A stretch of 64,000 bases of DNA, taken from the NCBI GenBank assembly GCA_037903355.1, contig JBAJFE010000037.1:992001-1056000 (forward strand). Reading direction: 5' to 3'. This document shows positions 28,401 to 39,200 of this stretch, piece by piece. The position numbers were made by a program, and so were the translations under genes. This DNA comes from Trichuris trichiura. Its lineage: Eukaryota; Nematoda; Enoplea; Trichinellida; Trichuridae. The notes beneath the pieces were generated by a model, which made no database searches, had not been told where the DNA came from, and saw only the letters and a list, made by a program, of their open reading frames with translations. How positions within the stretch are numbered: the first letter of the stretch is position 1; each line of letters begins with the position of its first letter.

Positions 28401-29570
28401 TGCAGGTGATGTCTGACTGCTGAATAACCATTGCCATTTCTACGGAACTATAAACACTGCTTTGCTGATCCGTTTTCTTTTGTTTATCGACCAGCTAACT
28501 ATGCGCCAACGTTGCATACACAGCTGCTTCTCATCTACAATTGTAGCAGAATGATCAGGCAGAGACCTTTTTGAAATTTTTTGAGTTCAGTCAAAAAACT
28601 GCACGACGGTAAAAATGATAATAATACTAATTCTTTTCGAGTAGTGCGGAACGAAGCGGAAGCGCATGCGTTGCAAGATAAGCGGAGGAAATTAATACGG
28701 TCATTTTTGTCGACACTTTTGGCACTAATTGATCTTTGCTTTATTGGCTTTGCTTCCAGTATCTCGAGAGTCCGTTGCTGCCATAACCTTTTTAGGACTA
28801 AACATTTACGCTTTGCACGACTTCTAAAAGTCACCTGAAAGTGGTTTCACGTCAAGTAATATGGTTATCCTACGTAGTGCCGTGATCTCGGCAAGCGAAA
28901 GTTCGATTTTCTTGTTCGCCACGCAACGAACCTTAAAAGTGCGCTATAATAAATATTTCTGAAATTATTCGCCATAACGTTGCAGATACAACTTCTTTGC
29001 TGTATGAATAATTGATCGAAGGTAGCTTTGGGCGGTGCTCATTAGACTTAACGTCAGTGTAAGTTCTGTAGTCACCATTTTCTGAGGCTTTTTCGGTTAT
29101 AAGTTCATGAAATTCCAGTTGAAGGTGATCATCCTGCTTCTTATTATTCTTATTCTTATTCTTATTATTATTATTCTTATTATTATTATCGCTGTTTAAA
29201 CGCATTTCTTGTGTACGTTATTCCAAGCGTTGGACGAAATGTAGGCTTACTTTTTTTTTTTGAGGATCTGGTCAAGACGCATTTGCTTTATGCAGTCAGG
29301 GAGGAAGTGGAAGTGCTAAAGGAACGAATTGAAAAATTGGAAAAAACGTCGAGGCGTTTGGAAGCGGAAAATAAAGTCTTGCGAGAACATGCACCACCTG
29401 AAATCGTTGCGCAATTGGGTTCGCTGGTGACAGCAAAGGATACGACGGCTGCCGGTGGGACTCCGTCGTCACCTTTACCTGTGCCGTTGGTTACCGTTGT
29501 TGGTCCACCAAATTCAACCGGGGACAGCTCATCCGGTACTTTAACCGATCGAGTAGAAGGAGATGGCTAA
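16487..29570 (+). CDS. TSC22D: TSC22 domain family protein, long isoform (bunched-like), 4 coding exons
   Basis: A regulator with a leucine-zipper-like TSC box; long isoforms promote growth in Drosophila (bunched A). Exons: 16487-17120, 18603-18894, 27732-27816, 29265-29570. Phases 1, 2 and 0 match at the three junctions, giving 438 residues. Residues 115-132 read [18 protein letters not shown], matching the 'SRF.VV.LD...PF.RGRW.C' motif of long TSC22D/Bunched isoforms. The Ser/Thr/Pro-rich middle is low complexity. The TSC box ([11 protein letters not shown], then [20 protein letters not shown]) spans about 326-360 and is followed by the leucine zipper to about 385 and a Ser/Pro/Thr tail. 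The TSC box is split between exons 3 and 4 after EQAM. The start ATG is 2 nt after a TTTCAG acceptor, so an upstream non-coding exon or trans-splicing is likely. No alternative first exon for a short isoform was found. Confidence 0.92.
17121..18602 (+). other. TSC22-domain intron 1 (1.48 kb)
   Basis: Donor GTGAGC after GAATCAG; acceptor is a run of T followed by AG at 18601-18602. Phase 1 joins G to AT, giving GAT (Asp). Nothing else is recognised inside. Confidence 0.85.
18895..27731 (+). other. TSC22-domain intron 2 (8.84 kb)
   Basis: Donor GTGGGT after CGGAAG; acceptor TTTTTGCAG at 27731. This is the natural place for alternative first exons of short TSC22 isoforms, but no conserved short-isoform N-terminus was recognised. 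It contains a perfect 12-bp-arm hairpin at 25561-25587. A degenerate GC-rich stretch at about 22220-22450 begins like an old hAT-type MITE end. Open frames such as the Lys/Tyr-rich one at 25259-25588 (minus) have no recognisable domain. Confidence 0.8.
25561..25587. repeat. Perfect short hairpin, 12-bp arms, 3-nt loop
   Basis: TGATTGTATTGT - GCG - ACAATACAATCA. An isolated perfect inverted repeat inside TSC22 intron 2. A further GTTGTATTGTGC follows at 25594, so it may be a small repeat-derived structure. Confidence 0.8.
28291..28350. repeat. Hairpin with arms of about 15 bp around a 30-nt loop
   Basis: TTTTGTGCCAAGCAC on the left pairs with GTGCTTGGCACGAAA on the right, with a GC-rich loop containing CCGGTCGACC. 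It lies in TSC22 intron 3. Its origin is unknown. Confidence 0.75.
29139..29190. repeat. TTATTA/TTCTTA microsatellite
   Basis: An imperfect trinucleotide run of TTC, TTA and ATT units ending at ATTATTATTATC, about 75 nt before the last TSC22-domain exon. Confidence 0.85.
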
Positions 29571-32500
29571 TTGAAAGGAACCAACGTGGTAGAGGCGTTG
29601 ATGAATGCGCCTTAGCCAATTGAAAACTCTGCTGGTGATGTTCGGACAGGTAATCGTTTTCTCCTTGTAGAACTGTCCTGGAAGCTATAATCCGCTTCGG
29701 TGGTGGTTCATGCAGTCACTCTGTCCTCTGTCACCATTGGTTCCTTCGGCTTTTCGTAGCCTCATTCTGCGATCCCCTTTGTTGAAATGCGATGGCTCTG
29801 TTTTCATCGCTGTGTTGTCTTTTTGGCAAGAAATCGATTCCTCAAAATCTCTGTGACAGAACTGCGTTAACTTTATCCCACTTTTTTTCACGTGTTGAAC
29901 TTTCAACTTTGTTTTCTAAAACAAACGCTCGCCGATTCCTATCAGCTCTGCTCTTTAATACTTGCGCCGTTGAGCGTAAATGTGGCTACGAAAAGTGGAA
30001 GCGCTGTCGAACTGTTTCGTCGACAATTAATGATGAGAGGACATGGATGAAAAGATTGCGATTTCATACAATTAGGCAAATAGGGCTGCTGGTCAACAAG
30101 AAGCTGCGTCCTTTGTAGAATAACTGTTTATTTTGACTAAAGAAGGCTAATCTTATTGAAAATCTGTTAGCAAAAAGTCAACAATCACTTTTTTGCTAAC
30201 AAATTTGTGCGCTGTTTTGCCTTCGATGGCGTCACTATTCAGGATCAGATGAATGATTGCTTTTTTCATCGTTTGTCCAGTTGCTTTAAGTTGGTAGATT
30301 TTACTATCAGCAGTTGTACGTCGACTTTGTCAGTTGTCTTTTCAAAGATTTATTACGCTGACAAAGCTAAGTTAAATGAATATAACTGGTTCATTGACAA
30401 ACAAGCTAGATTGCTTAAGACGCAAGTTTCAGCATTGGCTTGATCCCTGGTCGGCAAAGATTATTGTGGATTTGCTGGTATCATCGCATTTTGCAATGAT
30501 CAAAAGGGCCTACTAACGTGAGCATTTTCGATTAATAATCCTCAGCAGCTGGGAATTTCGTTAAAACTCTTTTTCCCCATGTTAATCGGCATTGCAATTC
30601 TATTTCCTGTTATTGGCCGGCTTAAATGTCGTGCTCAGTTCTGGCGCAACGGTTCTTTCGAATACGGCGGACGAACTACTATTAGACATAGTTGCTGCTG
30701 TAATGTCGACTGCTATTTGCACTTCTCGAGATTAGATGTTCGCGGAGAAAGAAGTAATGATCAAACTTTTTCTAACCGTCAAGTGTCACATCGATGGATA
30801 GAAAAAATATTTGTGGTGGCTCCTAATAGCTGCAGCGTAAGTTTCACGAGCACTTAGGGTACAGAAAATTGTTCTGGTCATAAATGTCCGAAACAGCTTA
30901 TTCTTACGTCATTATTGAACCTTACACTGACGGAGGTGTACTATCAATGAATACTGATTTAAAGGAAAAAACCGTTAGGAAGTTTAACGCTTCACGGCGC
31001 GAAAATGACTTTTCAAAAATAGGAATTACGCAGTTTGATCTGGAATACTGTTGTAGTTTGAGCAGATTAACTATGAGCTCATCGATAGTCTCCAAGCAGA
31101 GATTAATGAGGTAGGTGCGATGTGGCAAACTGGGTAACGTTTATAGCCTTAGCAACGACGTTACAGTGTCACTGAACGCAAAGCTAACCTTAAGAATGCG
31201 TTAAAGACCAAACGGGCAGATAGTGCCGTTAAATATCGACACAGGTTACTCAACGCAATCAATCGGTAATGCGTAAGAAACTGCGGTCGAGATAAATGGT
31301 ATTTTCAGCTTTGCGCGTACGAATTTTCGTTCTAAAATTGTTTACATTACAAACATAAATTTGGGAATGGGCATTCTTTGAATTCTTTATCTTTGACTGG
31401 TGCATAACAGTTTATAAACTCCGAAAGCTTCGAGGACTCCACCTGTCTGTAAATATAAATAAATGGTTCGCATGGCTTCCGTAACAAATAAACAGATAAA
31501 AATTCAAAACGCCGTTACAAGGGCTTTCATTTTCAATTCGACAAAAGCATGTATAATCATTACAAAGTTGCACGTCAATGTTAAAATAGATACGTTGTAT
31601 TAATCTGCCGATAATACTTTACGCTGCTCTACCGTTCTAATGCTTTAAGCGGATTTAAAATCGCTAGAATTATTGTCTGTTGCTGTTTGCGTACTAAAAG
31701 TAGTCGTGCCGGATCAATAAATTAAATGTGTGCTTGGTGGTCAGTAAAGAAACAACATACACTTAAACGGTCATTATATCTACTGCTGGTCCACAGAAGC
31801 ATTAGATGGTAAGAATAAAGAGGCACTGCTTGAAAGGTGCATCTTGCTGTCGCTGGATCAAGCAAGGACGTAGAGGAAATCATTATAAACGTCAACAGAA
31901 ATCTTCTGGGATCGTTTTGTGTACACGGCGGAGAAATTTGCTGGCCAGAGGAACCCCAACAATGTTAGCCAACTATTGAAACCTTTCTTCCAATGTGAAA
32001 GTTCTGGGAAAGCTGTTGCTCCGTTCCATCCATTATTTTCGGAATGAATGTGTGAAACTAAACTGACTGTAGCAATCAGCATTATTCTAAGAACTACTCA
32101 TTGTCTGGACTTATGACTAGGAGAGCAGCAGCGTCGTTGCTGATAGTTCATGTTGAACGTTTGTTACCGTTCTATTAATAAATGTTACTTGTCGAATATC
32201 GTTAGAGATGAACATTTTGCAACAGAAAGTCAACCTAACCAAGAAAAACTTAAGATCCAGTGTGTTAAACAAGATTAGGGTCCAAAAAGTTGCAAGCTTT
32301 TATATAACTCGTAAAAGGTTGTGACCGTACCTGAAAATCAGTTACAGTTGTTAAGGCGTTCGAAAGAAAAAAAAATTGCGTTCCTCCTGCACTTGATCAG
32401 CTCAGTGTCGGAGATAGACATGTAGCTACGATAAAATGAATTTATGGTGGCATTCTTGTAAAAAGGAATTGCTTTGCTAGTAAGATGCGTCGCACATGGG

Positions 32501-33700
32501 ATTAATAAAAACAAAAGCCAGCTTTGCCCTGAGTTTAACACAGCTACCGTTTGCGCACATGTATTTTTCACCCCACGAAAATTAATACAGTTGCGAGCGC
32601 AGATTGAGGACGCGCCGTACTGTACTACGCCTCCTGCTCATCGCGTGTGATTCAGGATAGTCCGTACTGTATACTACTTTTTCCGTTTTTCCTACGTTCC
32701 AAAGCGCAAATAAACAATTTCCAGCTGACATACAATACCTTAAAACCGAATTGAAGTAGTTTGCTTTTTCGACAAGCGCATCCAAGATTCCTTTAATTCA
32801 AAAATAAGAACAAGGATGCATTGAAACATTTCTGATAAATATCGCTAACGTTCGTTTTCATTTCGTATTAACGTACAATTAAAGGAATACCAGAAACGGG
32901 ACGGGGCATCAACTTTTATTATTCAATTCTCCACTTATGTAGTTGGTGACACTCAGGCTCAAGATATTACGGTAACACATTTGCTCGTTCGAACTAAGCT
33001 GTAACAAATGTCTGTTGCTTTTCTAAATTGTAAGCTAAATTCGGTAAGTATTTTTGCAATAGTCTTTGCGCGATATTGTTTTAGTCACGTCGGTTTATGC
33101 GTATTCTGTCCGCTAGTTGCCGAATTAGGCTGAACAAACAGTGCATAAAGGTCTTGCAATGCACCTTCTTTACAATCAAAATCCGCAAATTGCGTAATAA
33201 TTTTGGAAAATAGTTTCTACAAAAAAGATGTTCAGTTACATAAGCTTATTATTTGCTGGCTATTGCTGTCGCGTTGATAATAAACGTGTATGCTTTAAGG
33301 TTGTGAGTCTGTTGGATATCGCTGAAGACGCGACCATGCCAAAGAGTTGCGTGCTATACGTTAAAACTGTGACGTTGCAGGTGGGCCCAAGGTATGCATC
33401 TGTTGCAAGAAACGCGGTCTTTTCAAAATGATCAGAACAAGTTTGCAGTTTTTCCCGCTTCACTGTTCGTCTTATATAAAACTTGTACTGTCTTTGTCTT
33501 AGCACATTTTAAAAAGTCGACAGAAAAGCAAATGCTTAAAGTTTCTATTAAGCTAAGCTTTATAAGACTTTAGTATTGTTATTACTGAGATATTGTACAC
33601 ACATAGACCTCTAAATCGAGTCAGACAGAGTAATACAAAGATTTATCGTAGCAAGAAAGCAGGCGCTAATGACAGGACGAATAAAGTTTCCCTTAAGCTG
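29571..33700. other. Intergenic, no gene supported
   Basis: This follows the TSC22-domain stop codon. The 3' UTR must lie at its start, but I could not fix a poly(A) site. Several AATAAA sequences occur (for example near 31460-31490) without a nearby coding end. Open frames are under 110 codons and unremarkable. Confidence 0.55.
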
Positions 33701-33776
33701 TGTTAGAATCTTTTTGTAGCTGAATCTTCAGCCCGTTCTTTATTAACGTTTATTGCATAAACGTTTAATGAAAAGC

Positions 33777-33805
33777 TTTCGGGTCTCACCATGGCTCGTC
33801 ATTAG
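33777..33805 (-). ncRNA. Hammerhead-core-like module (variant CTAATGA)
   Basis: Minus strand: CTAATGA, a weakened stem (CGAGCC / GACCCG), then GAAA, 29 nt in total. The G-to-A change in the first core segment and the poor stem suggest a decayed copy. Confidence 0.4.
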
Positions 33806-34344
33806 CGTTAATTGCGCCTCCCGTCGGGTCGGTCATTATGTTAGCAAGCTGCTCCATCCGACCAACCTTGGCAGAGACACTAGCCATCTGGCCTGTCTTG
33901 AGCCGTCAGGGTTTGGTCCCGCCTAATCAGTCAGACGGTGCAGCGAGCGTCTAACCGACCTTCCACGACGGCTGCGTACTAACAAAAGAGGAGCAACGAG
34001 ACCGTTAGAAGACAAGAAAAAGAAAAAGAAAACAAAATCGAGTTCAAGCGGGCACGAAGAAAAAAGAAGACAACAGATGACGGAGTGGCGGGAAAGAAGA
34101 GGGTTTAAAACTCGTTCGTTTAAAACAGATGGGTATACATCGTTTGTTTGCTCGTAGCTCCTCTTTTGTTAGTGCGCCACCGTCACGGAAGGTCGGTTGG
34201 ACGCTCGCTGCACCGTCTGACTGACTAGGCGAGACGGAAACCTGACGGCTCAAGATAGAGCTGACGACTGACGTGTCCACCAAGGTCGGTCGGATGGAGC
34301 AGCTTGCTAACATAATGACCGACCCGAAAGGCGGCGCAACAACG

Positions 34345-34373
34345 CTGATGACGGGCCACGGTGAGGCCCGAAA
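34345..34373 (+). ncRNA. Hammerhead-core-like module (intact core)
   Basis: CTGATGA at 34345-34351, stem CGGGCC at 34352-34357, loop ACGGTGA, stem GGCCCG at 34365-34370, then AAA. The final G of the stem serves as the G of GAAA if the outermost C does not pair. The order CUGAUGA - stem II - GAAA is that of type I hammerheads found in Penelope-like elements. I could not identify a convincing stem III and cleavage site, so activity is unproven. Confidence 0.5.
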
Positions 34374-34440
34374 ACTCCGCATTAAAAGTTTACACAACGC
34401 GGCTGAAAATTCCGCTACAAGACGACTAGAACAAAATTTC

Positions 34441-36294
34441 TAAACGCCCATTAGAAGAAAAGAAAAAGAAAAAGAAATTTATGTTTAAAAAATTTTACTA
34501 AGAGCTAAACCTGCTCCCGTGTTATACAATCACGATCAGAAAAAATTATGTTTACGGTGAAAATAAGCAGAAATGGCTTAGTTCTCTGTTTGGCAAGTGT
34601 TCTCAGTTCAGGCGACGGTACTTTTTCTAAACATGTCCCACCGTCACAAGTTTAGTCCCATCTGTCTAAATTCCACTTAATTCAGAAGTAGGGAAGTGAT
34701 TGTCTTTAAGCATAAGCAGACACTTCCTAATTTAATATTAGACGAAAAATGATTCCTGCGGAAAAGCAGTGACTGACATACAATGTTGTGTCGCCAGTTT
34801 CACTTAGTAGTTCAGTTGCTGCTGTCGCCTTAAAGCCGTTATCGAAGGTTCCCCGTGAAGACTCTGTTCTCAGCTTCTCATCTTGATTATTAATTAACTG
34901 AAAACCTTCGAACGAATTTCTTATTCCGGGGCGGTTTACTGTGAAGGATTCAAATCATTAGAGCGTTTGCAGCTGTCCGAATTCAATTTTAGGGCAGATC
35001 GATTAGTAGTATTGTCAGCTATAGGCGATGGATCCATTGTTCAGCTTCCAAAATACGTTAAAGAGAAGTATACTTAAGAAAAACTAACATATTTTTCAAT
35101 TTAGAAAAGCTGTTAAAATAAAGTGCTTTTAATTTTCTGTCTTTTCGGCTATCCGTTTATTAGCAATGTAAAAAAAGTTAGAAGTTTTAAGCAGAACGCT
35201 TTCAACGTTACTTGACTTAATGTGCGAAGTGCATACATCTTTCATTTGTAAATTTAAAAAAGGGCAGAACAGGAATTAGATAACCAAGCCAGATAACAAA
35301 TGAAGTTTTGACTGTCCAAAAATTTTAAAGTTTCATGCATAACCTGAATGGCAATGTTCGTCTTCGTACCTGAGGGCACTTGTTCACTTTTATTGAGGCA
35401 ACTGGGACAATGATTCCATTCGCGGGTCCATTTGAGTAGAGCATTGGTAATTCAAGTAATATCTAATTATGTACCTTGTTTGGCCTTGAGCAAAAGATTA
35501 AAATTTTTGTGCCGTCAGCTTTTAGTTTTTGTTCTCATGTGTATTGTCCTTAGATTTGTCGATTTGGAAGTTCGTTAGTTTAAGTTATGTTTTAGTTGTC
35601 CATTCCTTCCTACCTATTGCCAGCCTAGAGTGTCATTCCTGTAGCACCATTTGGCTTCTCTATCTTCATGGTTATCATTCCGTTCATCATTTCTCATTTT
35701 TAAGTTTCATAACGGGTCTTTTTTGTAAGTAAAATTTAAACCTTGTATAAGCAATTGTATTTTTTCGGTTATGATGTCATATTGCAAACTGTGGTCGATT
35801 GACATGGTCTTCTGACTCGTTAAGTTAGATTTACGCCAAAGCTCAATTCCAGCGTTCTACTTAATTTAATTGATCCTCTCAAAGGTTTGATGTCACATAT
35901 TTTTCTGTCCTTCACTCCTATTTGCAGCAATCCCACACTAGTCACTTTTATGTTAATTAAGTTCCTCAACAGTTCATTGTAGAACACAAATTAGGCTTTG
36001 TTAGCTTAACGTAACGCTGTGTTATAGGCAACTGAGTTTATACGTTTATACTAATTCTCGCGAAAGTGCAATTGTATGCTTTTTATGTTATTGACATCGT
36101 GCAGATAGTGGTACGGTTAAGAACGCTTTTGCATGTGTTCTTACGTTTACAGACTTCTGCAATCGACGAGCAGCGTTCAAAAGGTGTCGGGTTTTCTATG
36201 CAACAGACTTCGCATGTGCTTTAAATTGATGTTCCACCGAAGTTGGAAAAACAGAACCTCATTTTACGAATTCATTTTGTGGCTTGGTCGTTGA
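34441..36294. other. Intergenic upstream of the TEX2-like gene
   Basis: No supported gene. It begins with a purine tract (GAAGAAAAGAAAAAGAAAAA) that matches the boundary sequence of the terminal-repeat units. The promoter of the TEX2-like gene should lie toward the 36-kb end, but no TATA box could be assigned. Confidence 0.5.
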
Positions 36295-39200
36295 ATGGAT
36301 TCATCCCAGAATGACGAAGCACAGGTTGGTAATGGAAGAGTACTTGACGAGGATGCCGCGGAAAGTGAAAAATGTGCTAACGAGCGCAAGGGCTCAGAAA
36401 GTTTGAAGACTTTTCGAAACTTACCTTTGGGTCATGAAACGCTGGATACCGTTCGACAGTTAATGGCCGACAGTAAAGCGCTACTTTTGAAGAGGAAAAA
36501 GCTAAAAGACATTTCGCCGTTTTCTCCTTCGCCATCTGAAGAATCACGTTCGATTTCTTTCAACTGCAGAGACGAACAGATTGGTTTCAGCAGCGGAGTA
36601 CCGCATGCTCGTGCGCACAGCAGTTCAATTGGAAGCGCCCATCCCAAGAAAAATGGAATATCATCTGATGATAATGAAGCTCCGTCGCGTGCTGGTAGAA
36701 GTGCCGCGAAAGATAAACATCATGAAACAGGTGGCGATCGAACTTATTGGTATTTTATAATTGCGTGTAGTGTTGTTGCTGTTCTCACTGCATGGCCAAG
36801 TTTTCCCAATTTAATCGCCGGTTTCCTTTGGGCCTGTCTTCTTAACGTATACTTATCGATGAACCGTGATGCTTGTCCGAGCCCAGAATTAATCGGTGCT
36901 CCCAAAGACGATAAAGTTTTGCGTGACATTGTGGCAACACGGGAGAAGCCTATATTCAAGGTTTCGACTATATCTCCCATCAGGCTCATCAGTTTTAAGA
37001 CTTTGCGTGATTGTAGGGTTGGATAAACCGACTTAATGTTGATTATGATCCGGCTACTTATCATGTGCGACAAACGCAGTCAGTTTTGGCAGTTCTTCAC
37101 GGCAGTATACTTCGCTTATTGGTGCCTAAAAAAAAAGTTTTAAAGCATACATCTTGTTTCGAAACAATTTCGGAGCCGACGTTCGTCAGTCAGCGGGTTT
37201 TCGACTTGCGAGGTAAGTTGCAGCTTTAACCGTGATTGCTAACGCCTAAAAAGATAATTGTGGTGAGAATTTTTAGTTTATTTAGTTTCAGTAACAAAAT
37301 CCTTTTGCCTGCGATTAACGTTGCTATGCTAGCTGGCTATCGTCAGAAATTTAACTTTAATTAATTTTTACTTATAGTTGCACAAAGTAACGTTAACTTG
37401 AGTTGTCGGTATTAGAAAAAAATTTAAAATTCTTGTCGAACCGAAACTTGATAGTAGAGTTATTGATTTGGTGATGGCGAGCAGTGGTTCTAAATGTCAC
37501 AATTTTTCCACCGTTTGTTTCAACAGTGCGCGTTGTTTATTTCATTAGTTGCTAAGATATAAACGTCCAAAGTTGTATCGATTTTTCAATCTGTTACAAC
37601 AGTACGGCAGTATGTGTCAACTGTAGTGTTCAATTCGAAAGCTGCGCTTACTGAAACAAGCGAATTCGTGTCAAAACTTTCGACTACGTTTACTAAATCT
37701 GGTTATTCCGTATCTCATTGTCTGATAAACCTCGTGAAATGCGTCATTATTTGGAACAATTGCCAGTGAGAATTAATAGGACCAGTTCGCGAAACATTGA
37801 ATATTCTCAATTTTTTAAGCATGGGCAGCTTATTGACAGCTGTGCGCTGAGACCACTGCTTATGCTGCATCATTGACATTGAAACATATATATTGACAAG
37901 AAGATACAAAATGTTTGTGCAGACAGTACCTTTGTCGATGCTATGATGAGTATGACCGGAATCAGATTTGCTGTCAATTCTTTCGTTGATGTTTTCTCAA
38001 ATTTCAGCCAATAATTTGACGTCAGAAAAGCGGTTTGTGTTTGGGGCAGATCAAGAAAGCACTTTACATTTGATTTAATTCCACACGGAGTTGTGACTAA
38101 ATGGTGGAACTGAGCGCAGTTTAGGCAAACCTAGACGGCCTTATCAACTGATGTTCCTTACCACACATTTCTGGTTTAAACTTCAAGTTACGGCGAAATT
38201 CGTTACGTAAAAATGTAGTATTATGTTCGGCGTTTTCGAGCCAAAGATTGATCAGTCTCTACCTAAGCTGGTTAAGCTTCCATTTTCAACCCGTCGCGAA
38301 ACGTTGCGTATTTAAAATGTTCTGGCAGAGACAACTTTGAAAGAATGGAACTAGAAATTGACAAAGTAGAAACGAAGCGGAACCAAGAAACATGCATAAG
38401 TACGTAAAAAATGCAACTGGAATTGTGAACAAAAATAACCCCATAAAAATGGGACAAAGAAAGCAACTATAAAAAGTGCGAAGACAAAAGAATTCTGTGG
38501 TACAGTGAAGATATAAAAACATATTTCAATACTGTCAGAGTGGAAGAACGATAGAATGAATTGTAAACTGACGTTTTCAGACATTTTAATCAGATTAGGT
38601 TTAGCATAATTGAATCATTGGTTATCTATGTGTTAGGTCATCATTTCTTCCAAATTTTCGTTTCCACAATGGGTTTACTCTGAATAAAATGTACGCCTTT
38701 CTTATTGTATCTAGCACTTTAATAGCTAATGACATCAGTGTAATATGTCGAACGTTTTGCGTTGTATTTATCAATGAAATAAGTTAACGGAAGCGTTTCG
38801 AGTCACTTTTCAAAGTAATGGTTTTCTCCGAGAACAGTAAGCGCTCCTGTAGGTTTCCTCTTCATCCCATCGCTAAAGCGACAAGTTTCAATAGATAATT
38901 TGATTTTCGCTGATGCATTCGTGAAAGTGATTTTCTTCTCCCTTAAACTTGATGGTTAAAGGTGCTTAGCTTTGCGAGTGCTTATAAAGATAATTTTTTT
39001 CGATACTTTCGGTACCTATTAACTCATCTGCCAGTCCAAATGGAATCTAATGGACTTTTCTATTTTCTTTGACATAAGATGCCTCCCAGCTAAGATGCTG
39101 AATTGTTGACAAAAATTTTTTTTCACTCTGAATTCCGAAAAATTGGTTCGAAACCGTGATGACAAAATTATCCTACCGATGCCTACTCCAATACATGTGA

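Larger units (their letters stand above)
27817..29264 (+). other. TSC22-domain intron 3 (1.45 kb)
   Basis: Donor GTAAGC directly after GAACAGGCAATG; acceptor is a T11 tract then GAG at 29264. It contains a hairpin at 28291-28350 and a TTATTA/TTCTTA microsatellite at about 29139-29190. Confidence 0.88.
33710..34440. mobile_element. Inverted pair of Penelope-type terminal-repeat units
   Basis: The left arm (about 33710-33990) and right arm (about 34135-34440) are homologous in inverse orientation. For example, the left TTATGTTAGCAAGCTGCTCC answers the right GGAGCAGCTTGCTAACATAA. Both are homologous to the clean insertion at 45179-45672. The right unit is nearly complete and extends through the purine-rich centre; the left one is truncated. 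Each arm holds the stem module described separately, facing outward. Penelope-like elements often carry terminal repeats in partial inverted arrangement. No target duplication was found. Confidence 0.75.

Noticed and set aside
30884..31114. 76-codon plus-strand frame between genes
   Set aside because: No motif, no neighbouring compatible exons, and length is within chance for this base composition.
34044..34397. 117-codon minus-strand open frame matching part of the 45086-45508 frame
   Set aside because: Both lie in the terminal-repeat units. The shared peptide similarity simply reflects DNA homology of the repeats, the frames start and stop at unrelated points, and other copies break the frame.
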